The notes beneath the pieces are model-generated. The model saw only the letters and a program-made list of their open reading frames with translations. It made no database searches and was not told where the DNA came from. Shown here piece by piece: positions 43,187-51,798 of a DNA stretch of 64,000 nucleotides (positions are counted from its first letter, which is position 1; every line of letters starts with the position of its first letter). The position numbers were made by a program, and so were the translations under genes. The DNA is from Nitrospira sp. (GTDB lineage: Bacteria; Nitrospirota; Nitrospiria; Nitrospirales; Nitrospiraceae), in NCBI GenBank assembly GCA_016788885.1, contig JAEURX010000010.1:1-64000 (forward strand), read 5' to 3'.

Positions 43187-44416
43187 TTAGTGTGCGGAAC
43201 TGGAAACAGCGGCTGTTTGACCTCGGCGATTGTCGGAGGAATGTCCGATCCGCTGCTTGACTGGCGGTTGCGTAACAAGCTGACCCGTAGGCACTTGCGG
43301 GACCGGTACCGGCATCACCACGGAGGTAGAATTCGACTGTTGTGAACGGCGCTCGGACAGATGCTCCGTGAGCCGCATTCCCACTTTCACCATCGGGGCT
43401 TCAATCAGATGATAGAGCGCAATGGGCAACCCCACGCTCAGACTGATCAACGCAGCATACCTCACCATGGCTGGGTAATCCTTCAGCAGGACGAGCGCTG
43501 CCCATTGAGCATGCAAATGGGTGAGGTAGACGCCAAAGGAATAGCGCGAAATCAGCGCGAATACTCTGTTCAATGCAGGCCATCTGAGTTCTGCAAAGAA
43601 CGGGGCCGACAGCCCAATCATCAAACAGAGAATCCACCGAGCCTCTAATCCGTACTCGCGAGAGGTTCCATACACAAGAACACCAGCGGCAGCGACAAGG
43701 GTCAGTGGCCAGCCGATAAACGGGAGTTGGTGACGGCGAATTCCATAGCCCAGGAAGTAGGCAGCGACTCCGGCAATGAAACAGGGGGCATACTGAAAGA
43801 CTTCGAGGCGACCGGAAATGTGTGGTTGCGCAATCCCCGCAACCACAGCAAGGCTCCAGAGCGCAAGAATTCCCCTCACACCATAGGCCTTTCCGATCAG
43901 ATAGAGAACGGGCAGCACCAGGTACATCGCGACTTCATAGGGGAGGCTCCACAGAACGGAGCTCACGACAGGCTTATACATGAACTCGGTATACAGGAAT
44001 ATGTTGGCGAGAATAGTAGAGAGGTCAGGGGAAGACCACGGCCACCAGGGCGCTCGGGGCAGGTGAAAGAGCACAATGATGGACACACACACGATGCTGA
44101 GCGGATAAATCCGAAAGAGTCGACGGATATAGAAAGTGATGAAGAGTTCTTGTTTGTTTCTTTCGATCCGCTCGAGCGAAAACATCAGTACGAGACTGGT
44201 GTGTACGAAGAACAACAATACGCCGAACTGGCCGAAATAATCAGGGAGGCGCGTGTTGGTCGTGATGAGCAAATGAAAAACGTAGACGAGAAGAACCGCT
44301 ACAGCACGCAGAAAATCAAGATTCGGCGAGTGTGCGGAGGGCACTCTGTGAGCAGGGCTAACCGTGCGACGTGCTTCGCCTTCAAAGCTCTCTCTGGAGT
44401 GTTGCAAGTTTGCCAT
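43187..44416 (-). CDS. Acyltransferase 3 (OafA/YrhL-type) membrane protein
   Basis: The protein has about ten transmembrane helices. The family signature is L-D-F-L-R-A-V-A-V-L-L-V-Y-V-F-H, with the conserved His, then F-F-V-H-T-S-L-V-L and F-Y-I-R-R-L-F-R-I-Y-P, and a late Y-S-F-G-V-Y-L-T-H-L-H. Such enzymes O-acylate surface glycans. The frame opens with GTG at 44479; I prefer ATG 44416 (MANLQHSRES), although neither has a clear Shine-Dalgarno. The hydrophilic C-terminal tail of about 50 residues is atypical. Confidence 0.85.
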   Translation of the reverse strand: MANLQHSRESFEGEARRTVSPAHRVPSAHSPNLDFLRAVAVLLVYVFHLLITTNTRLPDYFGQFGVLLFFVHTSLVLMFSLERIERNKQELFITFYIRRLFRIYPLSIVCVSIIVLFHLPRAPWWPWSSPDLSTILANIFLYTEFMYKPVVSSVLWSLPYEVAMYLVLPVLYLIGKAYGVRGILALWSLAVVAGIAQPHISGRLEVFQYAPCFIAGVAAYFLGYGIRRHQLPFIGWPLTLVAAAGVLVYGTSREYGLEARWILCLMIGLSAPFFAELRWPALNRVFALISRYSFGVYLTHLHAQWAALVLLKDYPAMVRYAALISLSVGLPIALYHLIEAPMVKVGMRLTEHLSERRSQQSNSTSVVMPVPVPQVPTGQLVTQPPVKQRIGHSSDNRRGQTAAVSSSAH

Positions 44417-44887
44417 CGCGTCGCTGAGTGTTCGCAGGCGATCTGGCCACGTCGCAGTTGCGCCAAATGGCCGAGCCACGATGCTCTGAGTGGAGTAAAC
44501 CGACTGTCAGGATGGCCAATGACCCGAAGGAACATGCATCGGGAATTGGAGCACACTGAGAGCCCTGGTTGTTCTGGTCACGCGGGCCCCCGAGGGGGAG
44601 AGAATGGCGACCAAAACCGAGTACACTCTATTTGCATACTGCAAGTCAACAGATCGGTGCACTTTTTTGATGATTGTTTCGAGTGCTTCAATATCGGTCA
44701 TTTCCTTGTCTGAGATGGAGAATGCGTATCATGCGAATGTATACGTATTTATATGTGGGTCCCGTGACTCAGGCGACGGTTGGACGCCGCGTCGGTGGTG
44801 TCTGGTGCTGGTTGGCGGACTAAATTGCCAGGTACAACGGTGATTCGTTCCTGGTTGTGCGACGCGATTCTCGCATGCCCCGCCTGG
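44417..44887. other. Non-coding gap, no supported gene
   Basis: This is the gap between the acyltransferase start and the acid phosphatase end, both on the minus strand. It is more A/T-rich near 44600-44760 and probably holds the acyltransferase promoter. A short minus-strand frame at 44507-44701 lacks a properly spaced ribosome-binding site. Confidence 0.4.
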
Positions 44888-45709
44888 CTATCGCCTGCCG
44901 TGAAGGAGAGCGCGTTTGGCTTTCAAGCGATCGTCGTCCGCTTGAGCCGGCAGGGCCAGCGAGATCTCCCAGGAGCCGTACATCGGATTAGGGAGTAAAA
45001 ACCAGGATGTGCCCCAGCGTCTGCTGTGCTCGCGGGCTAGGCGGAGCCGGTTCTCCGGGGCGTCTCGTGCCCCGGAGACAAAATCCCCCAGGTCATCCCC
45101 GATCAACAACAGGATGCGAAATCGGTTCGCGAGGTACTGTCTGCGGCTCGACTTATCCGACGGCCAATTGTAGGGGGGCTCGCCTTCGGATAGTACCGTG
45201 TCGAGGTCTTGAGGAAGCGGAATGCCGAGTTTTTCAAGTGTCACTCTCGTCGAGGCTTCCTGGTGGGCCTGTCTGTTGGTGATGAATAGGATTGTGACGC
45301 CCCGCTTGCGAGCGTGGGCAATGAAGTCCAGCGCGCCTGGGACGGCACGTGCGTCGGCCTCGCGAACCCATGCATCCCATGCCGACGGACTGAATGTGGT
45401 GCGGCGCGTCACCAGCCGTGCATCAAAGGCACTGTTGTCCAGGACCGTTTCGTCCACATCGAGGATGACGGCAGGAGGACGGTTCGAAATGTCTCCGGTT
45501 TGCTCTGGTAGCGCGCTCCAGGTGTGGTCCTGCAACGCGTAATCCAATGCCTCGCCGGCCTGGCGGTAAGTGGTCGAGGCCAGTGCGTCATACTCCGCAG
45601 AGGTCTGCATCCAGAGTAGGCTGTTCAGGAGTTCATGGGTATCCCGGTTGCCTGCACAACCGGTGAAGGCTAGCAGGACGAGTGCGAGGAGGCATGATGG
45701 TCTGAACAT
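44888..45709 (-). CDS. e(P4)-family HAD acid phosphatase lipoprotein
   Basis: The 273-residue protein begins MFRPSCLLALVLLAFTGCAG, a lipoprotein signal with lipobox FTGC, so it is membrane-anchored outside the cytoplasm. The HAD motifs are I-L-D-V-D-E-T-V-L-D-N (nucleophile Asp), F-I-T-N-R and G-D-D-L-G-D-F, as in the e(P4) class C acid phosphatases/5'-nucleotidases that strip phosphate from nucleotides for uptake. No NAD-uptake genes adjoin it. It diverges from the NtrC-type activator at 46192. Confidence 0.9.
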   Translation of the reverse strand: MFRPSCLLALVLLAFTGCAGNRDTHELLNSLLWMQTSAEYDALASTTYRQAGEALDYALQDHTWSALPEQTGDISNRPPAVILDVDETVLDNSAFDARLVTRRTTFSPSAWDAWVREADARAVPGALDFIAHARKRGVTILFITNRQAHQEASTRVTLEKLGIPLPQDLDTVLSEGEPPYNWPSDKSSRRQYLANRFRILLLIGDDLGDFVSGARDAPENRLRLAREHSRRWGTSWFLLPNPMYGSWEISLALPAQADDDRLKAKRALLHGRR

Positions 45710-46191
45710 CTGATCGGTCTCCCGAAAGTGTCAGTCGGTGTCCGCCATACGTAGCCGACATGGTCGTTTCTGCAGGATTGTGGGAAAAACGTATGCCATG
45801 AAATTCGTCGCACATTGTATCTCTTCGATGGTGACTGGTCCACGATGGACACCCATAGGCGAGGTCCGGATACTGTGATATAAGAGCCGCGAGGGACATT
45901 CACGTGGCGGAGGATGTATCCAATTGTCTCGAACAGTGTATCGAATCATGCACAGAATATGTGATTCGAAACGCCAGGGGCTCACCTGGGCGCCTGTGAT
46001 TTCACGGCGGATTCTTGGACATCTGCCTTCTGGATCGGACAGGGGCTGCGCAGTCGCAGAGGATGCAGATGGTAAGGGAAGACGGTCAGGTGATGGTATG
46101 AATGGTGCAGTTGCCCAGAAAGGTTGATTGATCTCGCCGAGAGTTGTGTCACTGATCAAGCTCAGATCCACAAGGCAGAGAGGTAAGCTAG
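45710..46191. other. Divergent promoter region between acid phosphatase and activator
   Basis: The 482 bp have no supported gene. TGGTATG-N4-GTGCA at 46094-46109 has the GG and GC of a -24/-12 promoter at the right spacing, but with several mismatches; it is a weak candidate for sigma-54 control of the activator gene itself. Nothing else is clear. Confidence 0.3.
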
Positions 46192-47643
46192 ATGAAGGAA
46201 CTCATCAGAATCCTCTGTATTTCACCAAACGATCCCGTTCGGTCTGGCCTTGATCAATCCCAGCTTCTTGAGCTCTTAACGCGTGGGCTGCCGACCGAAC
46301 GGTTTGTCCTCGATTCTACGACGTACACGTCCTTCGCTCAGTCCCAGTCTCCTCACCTCGTGCTGCTCCACCAGGCGTGTTCCGATGCCTCACTCGAATC
46401 ACGCGTCATCGAACTCAACCGGCGTTGGCCGGCTGTGCCTATCCTGGGGATACTCGGTGAACAACCTGAGCATCACACTGGCGGGGTGGAACGTATCCCG
46501 CTGGGCCTGCGCGATTTTGTGGTCTGCCCGCTGCGCAGCCAAGAGTTGGTCTTGCGGGTGTGTCGCATTCTGGTACAAGAGGTTCCGTCAACGAGGCGCG
46601 AGGCGGAGTTCCCGCAACCGGTGCGGGTGGATTCATTGATTGGCGAGAGTGCGATATTTCAGGCTCAAGTGGAGAAGGTACCGCTCTTTGCCGGGGTTGA
46701 TGCGACCGTGTTGCTACAGGGCGAAACGGGCACGGGGAAAGAAGTGTTTGCCCGTGCGATTCATTATTCAAGTCCGCGCAGAGACCGTGCGTTCATTCCG
46801 ATCAATTGCGCAGCATTGCCGGATCAGTTGTTTGAGAACGAATTGTTCGGCCATGCCAAAGGTGCCTACACCAGTGCGGCGCAAGAACAAGGCGGATTAG
46901 TGCTCGAGGCTGAGGGGGGCACCTTGTTTCTCGATGAGGTCGATGCACTGAATCCTTCTGCGCAGGCGAAACTGCTTCGGTTCGTCCAGTATCGAGAGTA
47001 CCGGCCGCTAGGCTGCTCGCGCACCAGGTTGGCGAATGTGCGGATCATCGCGGCCTCCAATCATGATTTGCGACAAGCGGTGGCAGAACGGCGATTTCGC
47101 GAGGATCTGTTTCATCGGCTCAACGTGTTGTCGCTGGTGGTGCCGCCGTTGCGCGAGCGGCCCGATGATATTCCTCTGTTGGCCGCACGATTTCTACAAC
47201 GCTTTCGACGCCCTGATGGCCAGGGTGCTCGGGCACTCTCCGACCAGGCCATTCAAAAACTGTTGGTACACAACTGGCCGGGCAACGTACGGGAGCTGGA
47301 GAGTACCCTTCAGCGGGCCGTTGTCTTGTGTGGGACCGCCGTCATCCAGGCAGATGATATCGAGTGCTCCGCAGACGGACCCCAAAATCAGCCGTTCAAT
47401 GGCTCGCTCCGCGCGGTGAAGACGTCCGCGACCATGGATGTCGAACGCGCCTATCTGGTGAAGACCCTGGTGACCTTTCGCGGCAATGTGACGCGCGCGG
47501 CTAAAGCCGCGGGCAAAGAGCGGCGAAGCTTTCAACGGCTGCTCCGGAAGTATGGAATTGATCGGGAAACGTTCCAGAGAGATGACGTGCTTCAACCCGG
47601 GGACTATCCGGCACCGCTCCATCCATTGGACGGACATGCCTGA
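46192..47643 (+). CDS. NtrC-type sigma-54 activator with variant GAFTGA loop (probable eCIS regulator)
   Basis: The 483-residue enhancer-binding protein has an N-terminal ~125 residues that look like a degenerate receiver or sensor domain without a clear phospho-Asp pocket. The AAA+ domain (about 145-385) has Walker A G-E-T-G-T-G-K-E, Walker B L-F-L-D-E-V-D and the arginine-finger region. A Fis-type HTH lies at about 425-465 (G-N-V-T-R-A-A-K-A-A-G-K-E-R-R-S-F). The sigma-54 contact loop, GAFTGA in the family, reads GAYTSA (224-229). The next gene is preceded by a -24/-12 promoter, so this is likely the local activator of the eCIS operon. The Shine-Dalgarno is AGAGGTAAG. Confidence 0.88.
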   Translation: MKELIRILCISPNDPVRSGLDQSQLLELLTRGLPTERFVLDSTTYTSFAQSQSPHLVLLHQACSDASLESRVIELNRRWPAVPILGILGEQPEHHTGGVERIPLGLRDFVVCPLRSQELVLRVCRILVQEVPSTRREAEFPQPVRVDSLIGESAIFQAQVEKVPLFAGVDATVLLQGETGTGKEVFARAIHYSSPRRDRAFIPINCAALPDQLFENELFGHAKGAYTSAAQEQGGLVLEAEGGTLFLDEVDALNPSAQAKLLRFVQYREYRPLGCSRTRLANVRIIAASNHDLRQAVAERRFREDLFHRLNVLSLVVPPLRERPDDIPLLAARFLQRFRRPDGQGARALSDQAIQKLLVHNWPGNVRELESTLQRAVVLCGTAVIQADDIECSADGPQNQPFNGSLRAVKTSATMDVERAYLVKTLVTFRGNVTRAAKAAGKERRSFQRLLRKYGIDRETFQRDDVLQPGDYPAPLHPLDGHA

Positions 47644-47804
47644 GCGCACCAGTGCCGCGGTAGTTTTGCCGCATCGTCCATCATTGTGATTTTCCGCAGA
47701 GTCCGACCCCTCTTCGCGCTGATCGACTGCGGCAGGAACGCCGCGCCGCCAGTTCCTGCTCGCAAAATCACCCAGTAAAACCAAGCAAACGGGTATCTCC
47801 CTAA

Positions 47805-47820
47805 TGGCATTTCTCTTGCT
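47805..47820 (+). promoter_or_regulatory. Sigma-54 (-24/-12) promoter of the eCIS operon
   Basis: TGGCATTTCTCTTGCT matches the consensus TGGCACG-N4-TTGCW, with the invariant GG and GC at correct spacing (two mismatches in the -24 half). Transcription should start near 47831, about 40 bp before the winged-helix-like gene and 335 bp before the sheath gene. GCCGC/GCGGC repeats upstream (47651-47745) could be binding sites for the activator, but this is weak. Confidence 0.75.
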
Positions 47821-47870
47821 TGGCTTCATGGCCATGTTGTCGTGCGGAGCCTCTCCGGGGATTGATCCGG

Positions 47871-48140
47871 ATGGAATCACAGGATGCAGAAATTAGGTAC
47901 AGCATTCTCGAATACCTGGTCCGCCATCCGGGGGCGAAGGATACTCGGGATGGCGTCATCAATTGGTGGATCGCGAAGCCGTGCGAAGACGAGCGTCTCG
48001 CCGACCAGGTATTGGAAGCACTGGTGGCAGAGGGGTGGGTTCTGAAACGGAATACCACGAGTCAGGCGATCTACAGCCTGAATCATGCGTGTTTGCAGGA
48101 GATCCGGAAATTTCTAACCGACGATCGACAGGGGAAGTGA
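47871..48140 (+). CDS. Small winged-helix-like protein heading the eCIS operon
   Basis: The 89-residue protein starts MESQDAEIRYSILEYLVRHP. The pattern I-R-Y-S-I-L-E-Y-L-V-R-H-P ... D-G-V-I-N-W-W-I ... V-L-E-A-L-V-A-E-G-W-V-L-K-R ... A-I-Y-S-L-N fits a winged helix-turn-helix (three helices and a beta wing). The start at 47871 is preceded by GGGG. It is the first gene after the sigma-54 promoter and lies 25 bp before the sheath gene, so it may be a regulator made together with the injection system. Confidence 0.65.
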   Translation: MESQDAEIRYSILEYLVRHPGAKDTRDGVINWWIAKPCEDERLADQVLEALVAEGWVLKRNTTSQAIYSLNHACLQEIRKFLTDDRQGK

Positions 48141-48165
48141 ATTTCTAAAGCCGAGGAGGACGAGT

Positions 48166-49770
48166 ATGCCAGTGCAACCAACCTATCCGGGTGTCTACAT
48201 CGAAGAATTGCCCAGCGGTGTACGCACCATTACAGGCGTCGCAACCTCGATTACCGGATTTATCGGGAAAGCGTTGCGTGGCCCGGCCGACCAACCGGTC
48301 ACGATCACGAGCTTTGCCGATTACGAACGCACGTTCGGAGGGCTGCATCGGGATATGACGTTGAGTTACGCGGTGCGCGATTTCTTTCTCAACGGTGGTG
48401 GACAGGCCGTGATCGTGCGGCTGTATAAAGCGACCGTGGGCAGCGCCAGCAAAGCGACCTATGAAGTACCCAACCTGACGTTGCAGGCCGCCTCCGAAGG
48501 CGCGTGGGGCATGCAGGTACGTGTTCGTGTAGACAAAAAGGCAGTGAGTGATCCGAATCTGGTGGCGGTAGCGACACGGTTGGGCGTGCAGCCGGCCGAC
48601 CTGTTCGACCTGACTGTGCGGGACGGGGGAACCGGTCGGACTGAAACGTTTTTGAATCTGACCACGAAGGAAAGTGCGCGCCGCGCGGACCGTGTGCTGG
48701 CGGCCGAATCGACGCTGGTGCGTGTGACGTCGAGCCTGCCTGCCAACACGTCGCCCACGGCCCATGCCGGAACATTGGCGGATGCCGATGTCTGGACGGC
48801 CAACACGAAGTCCACGGCGGCCAAGAATACGGCGCCGGCGGATGTCGCGGTCGATAGCGCCACGCTCGATGCTGCGACGTACAAAGGAAGCCAATCGTCC
48901 AAGACCGGCTTGTATCAGCTGGAGAAAGTCGATCTCTTCAATCTGCTCTGCGTTCTGGCGGACGTCCGTGGTGGCGATGTGCCTGATGACGTGTATCAGG
49001 AAGCATTGGGGTACTGTGTGAAACGCCGGGCGATGCTGATCGTCGATCCCAAGGCGGCGTGGGCCACGGTGAGCTTGGCGCAAAGCGGGGCGGCGAGCAT
49101 GAATTTGAACGGAGACATGGCGCGCAACGCGGCAATCTATTTTCCGCGCATCAAGCAGGCCGACTCCGAACTCGGCGGTCAGATCGATACGTTTGTCCCG
49201 TGCGGCGTGATGGCCGGCGTGATGGCGAGGACGGATAGTCAGCGCGGTGTATGGAAGGCGCCGGCCGGCCTCGATGCCTCATTGAACGGGGTGGCGGGAC
49301 TCCAACTCGATATGACGGACGCCGAAAACGGGCTGCTGAATCCGCTGGGCATCAACTGCCTGCGCACCTTCCCCGTGCACGGGCGGGTGGTGTGGGGATC
49401 GCGAACGATGCGCGGCGCCGATGCGGCGGCGGATGAGTACAAGTATGTCCCGGTCCGCCGGCTGGCGCTGTTTCTCGAAGAAAGCCTGTATCGCGGCACG
49501 CAGTGGGTGGTGTTCGAGCCGAATGATGAGCCCCTCTGGGCGCAGATCCGGCTGAACCTCGGGGCCTTCATGCACAATCTGTTTCGGCAGGGCGCGTTTC
49601 AAGGCACCGCCCCGCGCGACGCCTATTTCGTGAAGTGCGACAAGGAGACCACGACGCAGAACGACATCAACCTCGGCATCGTCAATATCGTCGTCGGGTT
49701 CGCGCCGCTCAAGCCCGCCGAGTTTGTCGTCATCAAGCTCCAACAGATGGCCGGCCAGATTGCGAGCTAA
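48166..49770 (+). CDS. eCIS contractile sheath protein (Afp2-4/Pvc2-like)
   Basis: The 534-residue protein begins MPVQPTYPGVYIEELPSGVR, the hallmark N-terminus of phage and eCIS tail sheaths. It continues I-T-G-F-I-G-K-A-L-R-G-P and a Y-A-V-R-D-F-F-L-N-G-G segment. The C-terminal sheath core (P-V-R-R-L-A-L-F-L-E-E-S-L-Y-R-G-T-Q-W-V-V-F-E-P-N-D) is complete. The sheath surrounds the inner tube and contracts to drive it into a target cell. The strong GAGGAGG ribosome-binding site suits a high-copy structural protein. Only one sheath gene is visible in the window, whereas Afp has three. Confidence 0.95.
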   Translation: MPVQPTYPGVYIEELPSGVRTITGVATSITGFIGKALRGPADQPVTITSFADYERTFGGLHRDMTLSYAVRDFFLNGGGQAVIVRLYKATVGSASKATYEVPNLTLQAASEGAWGMQVRVRVDKKAVSDPNLVAVATRLGVQPADLFDLTVRDGGTGRTETFLNLTTKESARRADRVLAAESTLVRVTSSLPANTSPTAHAGTLADADVWTANTKSTAAKNTAPADVAVDSATLDAATYKGSQSSKTGLYQLEKVDLFNLLCVLADVRGGDVPDDVYQEALGYCVKRRAMLIVDPKAAWATVSLAQSGAASMNLNGDMARNAAIYFPRIKQADSELGGQIDTFVPCGVMAGVMARTDSQRGVWKAPAGLDASLNGVAGLQLDMTDAENGLLNPLGINCLRTFPVHGRVVWGSRTMRGADAAADEYKYVPVRRLALFLEESLYRGTQWVVFEPNDEPLWAQIRLNLGAFMHNLFRQGAFQGTAPRDAYFVKCDKETTTQNDINLGIVNIVVGFAPLKPAEFVVIKLQQMAGQIAS

Positions 49771-49784
49771 CCAAAGGAGAGACC

Positions 49785-50306
49785 ATGGCTCAGTTCACCG
49801 TCAACACGCATCGATTCGATCCCTATAAGAATTTCAAATTCCGGGTCAAATGGGACGGGCGCTATGTGGCCGGGGTCAGCAAGGTCGGCTCCTTGAAGCG
49901 TTCGACCGAGGTGGTCGAGCATCGCGAGGGCGGCGATCCCAGCACTAGTCGCAAGTCGCCCGGCCGCACGAAATTCGAAGCGATTACACTCGAACGGGGT
50001 GTCACGCACGATACGGCCTTCGAACAATGGGCGAACAAGATCTGGAATTTCGGCTCAGGCTTGGGGGCGGAGGTGTCGCTGAAGGATTTCCGGAAAGACA
50101 TCATCATCGAACTCTACAACGAAGCCGGACAATTGGCGATTGCGTACAAAGTCTTCCGCTGCTGGGTCTCGGAGTATCAAGCGCAACCGGATCTCGATGC
50201 CAATGCCAACGCCGTGGCGATCCAAACCCTCAAACTCGAGAACGAAGGCTGGGAACGCGACTACGAAGTCGTCGAACCATCGGAGCCCACCTTCACGGAA
50301 CCATGA
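49785..50306 (+). CDS. eCIS inner tube protein (Afp1/5, gp19-like)
   Basis: The 173-residue protein starts MAQFTVNTHRFDPYKNFKFR. It matches tail tube proteins: N-F-K-F-R-V-K-W-D-G-R-Y-V-A-G-V-S-K-V, a K-R-S-T-E-V-V-E-H-R-E-G-G-D-P loop, I-T-L-E-R-G-V-T-H-D and L-E-N-E-G-W-E-R-D. It forms the hexameric ring stack through which cargo passes or in whose lumen it is stored. AAAGGAGAG precedes the ATG. Its stop overlaps the next start (ATGA). Confidence 0.95.
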   Translation: MAQFTVNTHRFDPYKNFKFRVKWDGRYVAGVSKVGSLKRSTEVVEHREGGDPSTSRKSPGRTKFEAITLERGVTHDTAFEQWANKIWNFGSGLGAEVSLKDFRKDIIIELYNEAGQLAIAYKVFRCWVSEYQAQPDLDANANAVAIQTLKLENEGWERDYEVVEPSEPTFTEP

Positions 50307-51049
50307 GCATGCAGCACGAACCAGTTCAGGCCCTGTCCGCCTCCGTCATGCTGGAGCTGTGGGAACAGGGAGCGGGCCGTCATCCCATCGACCGAGCGTT
50401 GCTGCTATTGCGGCACGCCTGTCCCACACAATCGTTTGAAACGCTGTGCGAATGGACGATCGGCCGGCGCGATGCGCAGGTGTTGGAGCTTCGGCGGCAC
50501 ACGCTTGGTGATCGCATCGAGGCCTATACGGAATGTCCGGCCTGCCGCAATGGGCTTGAATTCGAACTGTCGTGCGCGGCGCTCTTGGCTTCGGCATCCG
50601 CCTCGGAGGCCATGTGGACGACCGTCGAACAAGACGGCCGCTCCTGGGAGTTGCGCGGGCCGAATAGTCGGGATCTCGCGCTGGCGATCGCGGCCGTCGA
50701 TCCGAAACAAGCGCGGCGCATGCTGCTGTCTCGTTGCGTTCGGGAATCGGCTGGCGGCACTGAGCTGGAGGTACTAACTGAGGCAGATGAAGCGGCTCTT
50801 GCGGAGCGATTGAGTGAACTGGATCCGCTGGCCGAAACGCTCATTGATATGTGCTGTGAGGTGTGTGGCGAGCGGTGGCAGGCGCTGTTCGATATCGTCA
50901 CGTTTTTCTGGAATGAACTTCACGCACGAAGCCGACGACTGTTGCAAGAAATCGATCTTCTTGCACGAACCTACGGGTGGACGGAAGGAGAGGTCCTCCG
51001 CATGGGTGAGCAGCGTCGGGGATTGTATGTGGAGATGGCCCTGGCATGA
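50303..51049 (+). CDS. T4-family baseplate hub assembly chaperone-like protein
   Basis: The 248-residue protein fits the T4 baseplate (gp26/gp51-type) family common in eCIS loci. Features are L-S-A-S-V-M-L-E-L-W-E-Q-G-A-G-R-H-P-I-D-R-A-L, then L-G-D-R-I-E-A-Y-T-E-C-P-A-C, a second C-C-E-V-C, and a C-terminal W-N-E-L-H-A-R-S-R-R-L-L-Q-E-I-D-L-L-A-R-T-Y-G-W. The two cysteine pairs (C-P-A-C and C-E-V-C) suggest a zinc site. It probably helps assemble the baseplate hub. It is coupled to the genes on both sides by 4-bp overlaps. Confidence 0.82.
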   Translation: MSMQHEPVQALSASVMLELWEQGAGRHPIDRALLLLRHACPTQSFETLCEWTIGRRDAQVLELRRHTLGDRIEAYTECPACRNGLEFELSCAALLASASASEAMWTTVEQDGRSWELRGPNSRDLALAIAAVDPKQARRMLLSRCVRESAGGTELEVLTEADEAALAERLSELDPLAETLIDMCCEVCGERWQALFDIVTFFWNELHARSRRLLQEIDLLARTYGWTEGEVLRMGEQRRGLYVEMALA

Positions 51050-51798
51050 GCGATTTTTTGACCAGACTCGTGCAGCGACAAGAAGGAACGGTGCCGACGG
51101 TGCAGCCGCGCACCCCCTCGATGTTTGCCTCGTTGGTCGGCCGGGTAGGAGATGCTGATTTCCCAGCGATGGACTCGTTACCGGCTGCCGACCTAACAAC
51201 TCGAAGATCCCAGGCCTCTCTCGAGTCGGGCAACCATCATGGTGAAGGCCAGACTCGACCTGATCAACAGGAAGGTCCTCGGCTGCTGACTGCTTCCAAG
51301 GCAACCACGCGTCCTGCGATGGGATTGCATCGATCCGAATCGTCTCCTGTCCCGTTGGTTTCGAACCCCTCGGCAGTCGTTCCTCGGCCGGTGCATGAGG
51401 CGCCTGCTGCGCTGCGCAGTGGTTCGGAGGTTATTCATGAGCAGGTGCCGCGTCAGCACATGAGTCTGAGCAAACCGACTAGTGAAGATCGTGGCGAGCC
51501 TGTGTCTGTTCCCCGTACGGCGCGGATCGAGGCACCTCCTCCGGCGGCCGACACTCGGCGGCATATCGCTCGCTCGTCTGTAACGGCACCACCTTCGTTG
51601 GCGTCGGGTGCGACCGTAGGGCGAAGGCAGGCGCAGATCTCTAAGACCTCAATCGAACCTCCCGTGGAAGTCACCATCGGTCGCATTGAAGTGACCGCAA
51701 TGTCCATCGCGCCTGACACGAAACGAACACCGGGAGCTCGCCGTCCAGCGATGTCGTTGGAGGAATACTTGGCCCGTCGGCAGGGGGGAAGACCGTGA
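51046..51798 (+). CDS. Disordered eCIS linker protein with conserved ends
   Basis: The 250-residue protein is rich in Pro, Ser, Thr and Arg in the middle and probably disordered. The N-terminus (MSDFLTRLVQRQEGTVPTVQ) and C-terminus (V-E-V-T-I-G-R-I-E-V-T-A ... M-S-L-E-E-Y-L-A-R-R-Q-G-G) look like short conserved motifs that recur at this position in eCIS loci, so they may dock to baseplate components. No catalytic motif is present. Function unknown. Confidence 0.7.
   Translation: MSDFLTRLVQRQEGTVPTVQPRTPSMFASLVGRVGDADFPAMDSLPAADLTTRRSQASLESGNHHGEGQTRPDQQEGPRLLTASKATTRPAMGLHRSESSPVPLVSNPSAVVPRPVHEAPAALRSGSEVIHEQVPRQHMSLSKPTSEDRGEPVSVPRTARIEAPPPAADTRRHIARSSVTAPPSLASGATVGRRQAQISKTSIEPPVEVTIGRIEVTAMSIAPDTKRTPGARRPAMSLEEYLARRQGGRP

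Noticed and set aside
44507-44701. Minus-strand 64-codon frame upstream of the acyltransferase
   Set aside because: The AAGGAA is one base from the ATG, too close for initiation, and no family resemblance is seen.
45731-46171. Minus-strand open frame of 146 codons between acid phosphatase and activator
   Set aside because: Composition is not protein-like, no ribosome-binding site or domain is seen, and the region is expected to hold divergent promoters.
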